DNA of 64,000 bases, taken from contig JARKIF010000017.1 in NCBI GenBank assembly GCA_029378245.1, positions 1,054,001 to 1,118,000 of the forward strand, in the 5' to 3' direction. The position numbers were made by a program, and so were the translations under genes. Positions 56,830 to 64,000 of this stretch are shown here, one piece after another. Below the pieces are notes generated by a model that made no database searches, had not been told where the DNA came from, and saw nothing but the letters and a program-made list of their open reading frames with translations. The DNA is from Roridomyces roridus. Lineage: Eukaryota > Basidiomycota > Agaricomycetes > Agaricales > Mycenaceae. How positions within the stretch are numbered: the first letter of the stretch is position 1; the number at the start of each line of letters is the position of its first letter.

Positions 56830-57180
56830 TACTGTAAATCCGTCTCGGCCAACAAGAGTTGGACTTTTCAAGGTTCAATTTTTTGCTACCATGTAATCGG
56901 CCGGTACCGCAACTCACCGTCAAGTGAGATGGGATGTCAATCTCGTATCCAGCGGTCACTTGATGATATGCAACATTGCAACATTGAAATACCGGCATTC
57001 AATTCCAATCATATCGCAACAGCGTCATCAACCAGCGGAGTCCGATACCGTCGATCCCCATATCGTTCTCAGCGCTTGAATCGTCGGCCTAGTTCGCTCC
57101 ATGTTTCCCCAACTCCCTGGAAACCCGGGATTGGTCTCTTCTCCGTCCCAAATTGCTCCAACGTCTCGGAAATCAATTAA
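56830..57180. repeat. Dispersed GC-rich repeat R1, copy 3 (partial)
   Basis: It matches copy 2 from CAACAAGAGNTGGACTT to CCAACGTCTCG, and copy 1 from GTCCGATA to CTCCATGTTTCCCCA. The AACCCGCGGGTT half is missing. Confidence 0.55.
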
Positions 57181-57363
57181 ACTGCTCCTGTCCGCCAAGG
57201 CGAAAACTATCCTCCACTGTGTGCGGGACACACCGAGCCCCTTCTTTCCTTCCAATTTACCTGTATTCTCCTATTCTTCCGATAAAATACAACTGTGATG
57301 CCTAGATTCCCTCTTTCAAATCTCTCCGCCATCTAATTCCTGCACCAAGTACTAACGCCGACA

Positions 57364-58460
57364 TGAAACAGCGCGCAGAGCTAAAATCACCGCCAAGACG
57401 GGAGAAGGAACTTCAGGCGCTTATATTTGGCGCGGGAAGCTACTCATTTGTCCGGAAACACCAGTAAGTACCAGTCCTAAAGTATCCTGCGGAGTCTTCT
57501 CTTCGCGGTTTCGGTGTGTCAAGCCGTGGGAGGACCCGGAGACTCCGTTCCAAGCGCACGGGAGTCAATGCAATCGAGTAAGTAGAACTGTTGCTTACTT
57601 AGATCGGCCACAGCGGCCGGGAAGTTCCGGTTGCCGGTCTGCGCGTGATCGGATCAGCCACGCGTCCCCTTGCTTCTGACACTCATCCTCTCCTCACAGT
57701 CAATCCTTGTCCCAGCGTTTTGAGCCTATATCTCCCTGTTCAGCAACTCGAGCCACTCCTCTTGCACACAATCGGCGTCACTGGTCAGCCGGGATCCCAG
57801 GCTCGTCTCAGGCCTCCCCAGGAATGCCGAGCTGATGTCGAGTACTTACTCCGCCAGAAGAGCTGCAGCAAACACGGAGTGCCGGCCATGCCTCGTCTAG
57901 TCTTATCGGCGAGCGTTGACTGCCACCGTCGACCCTCCCTGTCTGAACACCGTGGCCAACAACCCTCCGACGGCTATTCAGATCGACTGTGATGCGTTAA
58001 CACCGCTTTGGGCCCGTCCTGATCTCTATCCCGCATCTCGCCTCCATCTTGCCTCCATCCTCGCTGTTGGAAGTGTGCCTTCCTGTCCATCGTCACCGCT
58101 CTATTCTGCACTGGAATCACAACGCACGTTTCCGCGATGTATCAAGCTCGGGCTCTTGTTGACTCACACTTGCTCTTGGTTCCATCCCAGACCAATTCCT
58201 TCGTGGACGTTCCTCTTTTTTTCTTCTGATCGAACTCCGATACTGAACGTACTCTCTGTACCATTGGAGCATCTGCGAGCGGGTTACGGCCATCTTGTGA
58301 TGAGTCGCAATGATTCTTCATTGGATGTTGGTACAGGCTGGGTGACCCTCCCCGAGAGAGGGAGCAACAAGCCTGGAGCCACACAAGCAACATTCTGTGA
58401 ACCATGTATCAACGCCTGACTGCGTATCCAGCTTTGACGATTGCTGAGGACCCTCTGCTT
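57364..58460 (+). pseudogene. Unidentified coding remnant in the right duplication arm
   Basis: It matches the remnant at 4250-4995: MKQRAELK.., then LPVQQLEPLLLHT and, after a 600-bp interruption, RLTAYPALTIAEDPLLRV. Frames are broken. No function can be assigned. Confidence 0.3.
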
Positions 58461-58468
58461 CGAGTCTA

Positions 58469-58742
58469 CTGTACTATTTCGACCGTAGGTTCACTGGGTG
58501 TCACCCGTCACCTACGAAGTTCATTGGGTAACATGTTCACGGATCATCAACCGCAAGGCAATCAGATCAAATTCCCATATTTGTTAACTTGGCATCTCAG
58601 ATTGCTCGCGGATCACCGAAATTTCGGCAACTGTGGGCTTGCCGAGGGCAAAAAATTGTTCGTCACCGTCACCGAGGCCAAACAGGTTCAGTTCACGAGC
58701 GGCCGTCACCCGTCACCTGAACCTATGGTCGAAATAGTACAG
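58469..58742. mobile_element. 274-bp TA-flanked MITE (Tc1/mariner-like)
   Basis: Terminal inverted repeats of about 25 bp begin CTGTACTATTTCGACC and are flanked by TA on both sides (58467-58468, 58743-58744). The left duplication arm has the uninterrupted site: the sequences on either side of this element (TTGCTGAGNACCCTCTGNTT and CCGTTTCTTTCTC) are adjacent there, near 4450-4510. Subterminal CCGTCACCCGTCACC words recur at both ends. There is no ORF. It inserted after the duplication. Confidence 0.9.
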
Positions 58743-58841
58743 TAGGCCGGGTCTGTTGAATTCTGACTCCATAGTTTTCTCCGTTTCTTTCTCGAACGGA
58801 CTCCCCGCCTCCAGGATTCGACACGCCAAGAATCGAGGTCA

Positions 58842-59275
58842 AATCGAGGAGGGAGCGGGGACGCGACGCAACACGTGATACTCAACACAGCCACCACAAC
58901 ATTGGTAATAACCTTGTAATAACCAAAGAACCCGATCGGACCACCGCGACAAAGTTCAAACACAAGACTACAATCAATCGCTGGGAGAATAAGCACTCCA
59001 ATACCCCTGCACGTTGTCTCATCTTCAGGATGCGCTGTGGGATTACAACCTCGGTATGCGTGCAGTCACCAGTGATGGCTCTTTCATTATAATCTGAGGG
59101 GATGCTATTCAGAGACTGCACAGGCCAGGTAAGCAGAGCAAAGAATCGAGGAGCGGGGACGCGACGCACTACGTAATAACACAGCCACCACAAGATTGGT
59201 AATAGCCTTGTAATAACCGAGGAACCCGATCGGACCACGGCGACAAAGTTCAAACACAAGACTACAATCATTCGC
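58842..59275 (+). repeat. Two direct repeats of about 135-140 bp
   Basis: 58842-58981 and 59143-59275 share AATCGAGGAG, GGGGACGCGACGCA, CACAGCCACCACAA and AAAGTTCAAACACAAGACTA, about 300 bp apart. They lie just upstream of the F-box-like gene and are absent from the left arm. Confidence 0.75.
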
Positions 59276-59362
59276 TTTGAAATCGCTCCTTGCTTCTGAC
59301 CACCATTTCTCGACCACCGCTTCTCGGTAGCACGGCTGCAAGCAGTTAACAAGCAGTCAACG

Positions 59363-60354
59363 ATGTCTGTCTGTCATCCCTCAATTTCCATGTCAACCGC
59401 AGCGGTCGACCCACTCTTTCCGCCCGACTTGGAGCGAGTCATATTTGAGCTCGCGGCGTCCTCGTCGCCGTTCTCCATACACAAACTCATGCTGGTGGCT
59501 TGGCGGGTGAAAGAATGGTAGGTCTTCGTACATGTATGCGGCTTGCCTCTCATTCAAGTACAGGATCGAGCCTCTGCGCTATCACGTTGCCGTCGCCTCG
59601 TCAACCGACGGGGGTCATTACTCCACTCGCGGATATCCGCAAGCTGACATCTCCCAACTGCTTTTGACGTCGCCATCACATCTTCACCGCACCGTGCGTC
59701 ACTTGTGCCTCGCCAATCCTCACGCCAAGGATACCCTTTCTCTCCTCTCGAATTGTCCGAACGTCCAAAGCATCTGGGGAAGCGGCCCAGAGCTCAAACA
59801 ACTCTTGACAATCCAACCCCGACGCCTCACACGCCTGCACTTGGATTTGGAGCGCCTCTTTCGCCCTCCGACTCCCCCAGACTTCACCCACAGGCTCTTC
59901 TCCCACATCACGCATCTCGAGATCTTTGACCGCCCACGGACTCTCGACTGGACCGTGTGGTCCGGGCTCGCCTCCCTCCCGCATCTCACCCATCTCGCGT
60001 TCAATAGCGAGCAATTTATATACATATTCCCTGATCTACTGCACGCATGCCGCGCTCTCCGTGTCCTCGCACTAGTCGTTACAGGCAAGCGCGTCGAATC
60101 ACCTGTTCCGCCGGTCCTCCTGGAGGATGTGCGGTTCGTGTGGATGATATGTGCCGAATATGTCAAGGATTGGCATGCGGGTGCGTTCATCGGACGGGAT
60201 TTCTGGACGAGGGCGGAGGAGTTTATCCATATGCGCAGAACGGGGGAGGTTGATCGTACGTTGCTTGTCATTTTGAGTTGACTACGGCTGACTGGGATTC
60301 TTTTCAGGTTTGCAATATCGTATAGAGCAGGATGAGAGTGCGAATCTTCCGTGA
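59363..60354 (+). CDS. F-box/LRR-like family protein (copy f), intact
   Basis: Exons 59363-59517, 59564-60255 and 60308-60354, 297 aa. The ATG at 59390 (MSTAAVDPLFPPDLERV) corresponds to the start of the copy at 3 kb and may be the true start. Opening FPPDLERVIFELAA and KLMLVAWRVKEW, then IEPLRYHVAVAS, LRR-like strands (RLTRLHLDLERLF, FSHITHLEIFDRP), and WMICAEYVKDWHAGAF; the end is ESANLP. It is the sister of the gene at 2864-3830, with nearly all differences being substitutions, and both remain open, so the pair has kept coding capacity since duplication. SCF substrate receptor role is inferred. Confidence 0.82.
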
Positions 60355-60389
60355 TGTACAGCTTGTATTTATCTTCTAGACAGCGTGTA

Positions 60390-60528
60390 GAGTCGAAACT
60401 ATCGAAATCGTGTCCCTCCTTCTCGAATGTGGTGCGGATGCCACCTTGGTAGGTGTGTATTTCAGTTCGGTTCTTCAGGCAGCTGGGACTGTGTTGTCGC
60501 GTCCCAATCCCCAGGCGCTGGCTGTGGT
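60390..60528 (+). pseudogene. Ankyrin-repeat remnant, right arm
   Basis: VETIEIVSLLLECGADATLV then VYFSSVLQAAGTV, matching the remnant at 2671-2833. It stops at 60528 and has no start. Confidence 0.55.
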
Positions 60529-60663
60529 TTGAATTGTGTGTGCCTGGGACGCGATTCTCCCGCTGGGAACTTGAAGCATGGAGCGTATCAAATGTGTGGA
60601 TTGGTGTTTCAAAGGTTATGCCGGACAAATACAGCTTCCTGAGGCGCTGAAGCAAAAGGATTG

Positions 60664-60797
60664 TGATTGGAGTGGGATTCGAACCCACGCCCCGAAAGAC
60701 CAGATACCCAGCGAACACATGTTTACGAAGAGAAGAGAAACGTCTGCGACGACGCTGATCCTTAGTCTGGCACTTTAGACCGCTCGGCCATCCAACC
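60664..60797 (-). tRNA. tRNA-Leu(AAG) with intron
   Basis: 5' GGTTGGATGGCCGAGCGGTC (A box), anticodon loop ..GACTAAGG.., a long variable arm GGTCTTTCGGGGC, and B box GGTTCGAATCC with 3' acceptor strand TCCAATC. The acceptor stem closes with one G:U. About 50 nt between the anticodon and ATCTGG form an intron, one nucleotide 3' of the anticodon as usual. The long variable arm supports Leu. Confidence 0.93.
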
Positions 60798-62065
60798 GTG
60801 AGGCCGCCCCATGTCGTTTACGAGACCGCGGGCAGCAGGCACAGATCGAAACCAAATACTTCCTGTACACATCTAGACCTAGGGCGACACATGAGGTAGG
60901 GGGAATGAATCGTCTTGAAAATGTTGTCAGACTGAGCCGAGAGAGGAACGAGAAGTCCGGATGCCAAAAAGAAGCCATATCGAGTGCGAGAGGTTCGTCG
61001 GTCATCTTTCACCGAGTTCGAAACGAAAGAGCCGGGGAGATGATGGTGGTCAAAAAGAAGAGTGATCGCACACACCTATCCCCGTGGAATTGCCTCCCCC
61101 CCGCTGATGTCCACGAAGCCGGGAACCATCGGCCCCACAATCGACGGCGCTAACTCCCAGTCTGCAGAATGAGCGCCTGTGGTGGGAGGTTGCGAGTCTT
61201 GCGTGTATGTGCGATGTTGGGAGGTATGGTTTGTCGGATTTCGTGTGGCACGCGGTGCGATCGACTCTGAGATTTGTACAGTTTGAAAAAGGCGGCCGAT
61301 CTTGTAAGTTGGCTCAACGCCGGCCATCGAGGGATAAACTACGAGGATGTCCGGTGAGTTGTCTGTGGTGACATACCACTCTCGTGCCTACCTAGCCCAA
61401 CTGAGTGTATTCGCATGGCAGAAATTCACGTTGATCGTCGGCGTCGGTGAGTCGTCGCCGTCAAAATTAAAGACTCAGAATTGTCGAATCACAATGCTCA
61501 GATGTTCGTGGCCTCCTAATTCAAACCGTCTGTATGTCAGATCAAACCTGGCGAATGTAACGAACGATCTTTAACAGGAATTTGACATCTATCGCCCACG
61601 AGCGGGGGCTTCCATCCGATCGGCAGGATACGAATATCGCTGTTCGAGGTCAAAGAGACCTAGTTTCGAATAGCCAGCACCGGTGCTCCTTGTATCAGGA
61701 AGCCAGCCCATTGACATTTTCCTCCAGTGTTCCGGGTTCCACCTTCGTAGGTGTAAGGGAGGGACTCGATGGCGCGGTTTTTGTATGTACATGTGTTGGG
61801 TCATACATTCATTCCAAGATGATATTGCGATTTGCTGACGTCGAGATAGAGCTATGGTAAAGAAAGATCGTCGTGAATGCGCCACGCGCAAACGGGGTTG
61901 TTCAAGGGACGGTGAGTGTGCGTTATATGAAACGGAGGGGACGCCCAGAGTACAGCCATCTCGAAACTTCGAAAACATACGTTCACAGCGAGCGCGGTGA
62001 GCAAGCTATGCACATACGAGACCAAATGCAATTAACACGTCGTCACTGGATAGCCTACAGTAAAG
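60798..62065. other. No supported gene
   Basis: Short frames such as 61076-61327 on the minus strand (starting MAGVEPTYKIGRLFQTVQIS) have a clean ATG but no recognisable continuation. Nothing else. Confidence 0.4.
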
Positions 62066-62752
62066 TTAATGCAACCCCCTCAACTTCTTGATCACCTCCT
62101 GCATATCCACCTGGTTCCACTCCCCTGTCCACTCCCCCGCCTCATCGACCGGCACAACGAACGCCTGGAACACTTTCGCTTTCGACCTCGACTTTGATTT
62201 CGACTGGCCAAGTGGAGGCGCAGACAAAGGCCCGGGATCCATCGGCCTGAGGACGTACAAAAATCGCTCCCGCCTCACACGTACTGTGGTCCGAGTCGCA
62301 GTCCCTCGGCGCTGTAGCCCTAGAGCGTCTGAATCCGAGCGCGCTATCCCGATATCTCTATCAACGTCCTCGTGATCCACTGCATCTTCGTCGTCAACGC
62401 CTCCGGGAACGGGCGAGGGCGGGGGATATTGGAAAACGATAGGCGTAGATGGCGGCGTGTCGGTAGGTAACGCACGAAGATCAGGGTGTGTATGAGGTGA
62501 GTCGAGGTATGGGTATCCAGTTAGACTTTCCTGAGAACGCGTAGTAGCTCGTCGCAACCGGGGAGTCCTAGCATCAAGGAACCGGGTATCCAGACGCAGA
62601 TTTGGGCTCGGGCGCCACTGGCGAGGGTCAGTGATGAAGTCGACATCCAGCCGCCGCTGTTGTGAGGATCCAAGGCGTCGACAAGGTCGCCCGTGGCAGA
62701 GCCTCGAGTGGAGGGAAAAGAAGGTGCTTACGGGGCGCCGTACAGCCCGCAT
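62066..62752 (-). CDS. Unknown basic/acidic protein (203 aa)
   Basis: Exon 1 is 21 nt (62752-62732), exon 2 is 62656-62066; the intron has a GTAAGC donor and ACAACAG acceptor and keeps phase 0. The unspliced frame (228 aa) is also open. The N-terminal half is Arg/Pro-rich (RLDVDFITDPRQWRPSP), the middle acidic (DDEDAVDHEDVDRDIG), and the C-terminal 50 residues look folded (RFLYVLRPMDPGPLS, then EWNQVDMQEVIKKLRGLH). No family recognised. Coding bias and conserved-looking end argue for a real gene. Confidence 0.5.
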   Translation of the reverse strand: MRAVRRPVSTFFSLHSRLCHGRPCRRLGSSQQRRLDVDFITDPRQWRPSPNLRLDTRFLDARTPRLRRATTRSQESLTGYPYLDSPHTHPDLRALPTDTPPSTPIVFQYPPPSPVPGGVDDEDAVDHEDVDRDIGIARSDSDALGLQRRGTATRTTVRVRRERFLYVLRPMDPGPLSAPPLGQSKSKSRSKAKVFQAFVVPVDEAGEWTGEWNQVDMQEVIKKLRGLH

Positions 62753-63664
62753 CCGGATTTAATTAGCAGTGTGATCCGAGGAATCATTCATTGTGTCCGG
62801 GACCTGGCCGTTTGATCAACAGCGCTGTTCAATCTTGGTTCAATCATCGGAGGGCGCCGCGGCGAAGGCCTTGGTGAACGTGTACAATTGTGGCTGAACG
62901 AGCTGCATACATTGCAGTTTCTGGCAGATCCAGCGCCGTAAGTCGTTTGTTCGCTGAGTACGATACGGACTGTGCGAACACACTGTTTGAACTAAACTCA
63001 AGGGTCACAGTGTGCACAGTGCTACCACGCGATGCGTCAACTCGAAGGGAGCGAAATTGATTCCAGTACTTGCATAGGCATCCGGTTGAGGACCTACATA
63101 GATGACCGGCGTTGAATCTTATCGTGAACCAATCGAATATCGAGTAAGTATTAGCATATGATGACTGCTCCTCCCAGGGCAAACTCAACATTCAAGGGTC
63201 ACACTACTGCCTGAAACGGTCTCGATTTGAAGCCCGAGATTATTGCATTGAGTCCAAGTGGGCCCACGTAGATGATTACTTTCGATCGTGCCCTCGATAT
63301 GATCAGACCAAGATCAGACTGATCAATCTACGCGACCTGTAGTATAATTCCTTCCTATGGCAAACTGCTGGTTTCCTGGTTCAAAATCTCACCTCTGTAT
63401 GTAGTCGAATAAGAATCAATCGTGCATACTCACTCGGTATACTTAACGGGTAATAAGTACTTGATTCCACCGGTGATCGTCAGTTGATTGTCGGTTGATG
63501 ATACGCATGATGTATCAGCCTCGTCCACATGGCACATAGAATGAATTTTGAGGTTCACCAGTGGCCCTGCGCTTCCTAGAAACGACTCGGAAGCAGGGGA
63601 AACCACGTTGAACGTGTCAAGATTGCGAAATCGTCTGATATGTGCTCAATCCGAGCTTCCTCAA
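62753..63664. other. No supported gene
   Basis: AT-richer intergenic DNA; no repeat or ORF of note. Confidence 0.4.
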
Positions 63665-63986
63665 GGATACATGGTGTAGTTGGTTATCACGCTCGCTTAG
63701 CTAATCAGTCAGGAATTTTTTAACGGAACACCACGATCACAGCACCGGCATCGCGGCATTTTGAACGAAAAAATGCCTCTTCCATGCAAATGTAACAAGC
63801 TGGAATACCCGGCCCGGACGTGATTGAAACAAATGCCTCGGGCGTGTCGGGCATGTAGTATAGCTGGTTATTGCGCCCGCTTAGCATTCCAAAGAAGCTC
63901 GTGTGGGAGGTCCGGCGTTCGAGTCGCCGCTTGTCCAACACTCCCCCTTAAGACAGAGGTGTTGGGTTCAATTCCCAATGTATCCA
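63665..63986 (+). pseudogene. Split tRNA-like sequence enclosing tRNA-Ala
   Basis: The 5' half GGATACATGGTGTAGTTGGT.. (63665-63705) has an A box and D arm. The 3' half TTGGGTTCAATTCCCAATGT.. (63962-63986) has a T arm and an acceptor strand TGTATCC that pairs perfectly, 7 of 7, with GGATACA. About 250 bp, including an apparently complete tRNA-Ala, separates the halves. It may be a tRNA interrupted by insertion, or a chance pairing of two relics. Confidence 0.4.
63849..63937 (+). tRNA. tRNA-Ala(AGC) with short intron
   Basis: GGGCATGTAGTATAGCTGGT gives the acceptor 5' strand and A box; the anticodon stem CCCGC/GTGGG encloses TTAGCA plus about 15 intron nt; the T arm is CCGGCGTTCGAGTCGCCG-like and the acceptor 3' strand CTTGTCC. 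The acceptor has one T-T mismatch at position 6-67, so reduced function is possible. Confidence 0.8.
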
Positions 63987-64000
63987 CACCCTTTTTGACC

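Larger units (their letters stand above)
54475..57180 (-). repeat. Direct segmental duplication, copy 2 (MFS locus)
   Basis: This is the intact counterpart of 39145-41280, including 3' flank, the complete MFS gene, 5' flank and repeat R1 copy 3. Its distal edge abuts the right arm of the inverted duplication. Confidence 0.85.
57240..60528 (+). repeat. Right arm of the inverted segmental duplication
   Basis: Collinear with the minus strand of 5130-2671. Compared with the left arm it carries about 600 extra bp (57784-58384), a MITE (58469-58742) and a duplicated 135-140-bp block (58842-59275). Confidence 0.85.

Noticed and set aside
1..64000. CRISPR array, bacterial operon or rRNA
   Set aside because: No regularly spaced repeats, no Shine-Dalgarno organisation and no rRNA motifs; the window is eukaryotic.

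Overview
This window looks like chromosomal DNA from a filamentous basidiomycete, most likely an agaricomycete of the Mycena type. The evidence is short introns of about 45-60 nt with GTRNGT donors, an intron-rich P450 and MFS transporters, a Zn2Cys6 protein and a MYND protein of agaric type, a pepsin-like protease, and several members of a divergent F-box/LRR-like family. I used no database; family names come from motifs, and exon models were built by hand from splice signals and reading-frame continuity.

Layout. 0.4-5.1 kb is a mosaic of gene pieces: a truncated F-box-like gene runs tail-to-tail into a truncated NoxR (p67phox-like) gene, followed by an intact F-box-like gene and decayed sequence. 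5.5-12 kb is mostly gene-poor. 12.1-12.9 kb holds a wax-synthase-like gene without an evident N-terminus. 14.4-15.1 kb holds an unknown Cys-rich gene. 15.5-18.7 kb is a Copia element with LTR, primer site, gag, protease and integrase but no reverse transcriptase. 18.8-20.4 kb carries six tRNA T-arm-like motifs, each followed by a T-run. 20.6-23.0 kb holds two decayed glycosyltransferase-like genes. Small secreted protein genes lie at 23.5 and 35.1 kb and share a promoter. 25.4 kb is a Zn2Cys6 gene, 30.3-31.4 kb a non-autonomous hAT element with a perfect 8-bp target duplication, 32.3-34.3 kb a MYND gene with a non-consensus splice donor, and 36.0-37.6 kb an aspartic protease.

From 38 to 60 kb: an F-box-like pseudogene, a decayed MFS transporter (39.2-40.8), a GPI-type Ser/Thr-rich protein (42.0), an intact F-box-like gene (45.8), a 175-bp palindromic element (47.1), a nine-exon P450 (47.5-49.5), a single-pass membrane protein (50.3-51.0), a 14-TM MFS transporter with a 13-nt microexon (51.8-53.9), a small Cys/Asp-rich protein (54.0-54.3) and an intact 12-TM MFS transporter (54.6-56.4) that is the source-type paralogue of the decayed copy at 39-41 kb. 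The right end (57.2-60.5) is a collinear, inverted duplicate of the left end (2.7-5.1), and contains another F-box-like gene. A tRNA-Leu with intron, an unknown gene and a tRNA-Ala nested in a split tRNA close the window.

How it fits together. No biosynthetic or defence operon is evident. P450, two efflux-type MFS transporters, a wax-synthase-like acyltransferase and a Zn2Cys6 protein could belong to secondary metabolism, but they are scattered and no complete core enzyme is visible. The dominant theme is segmental duplication, transposon insertion and gene decay around an F-box-like multigene family.
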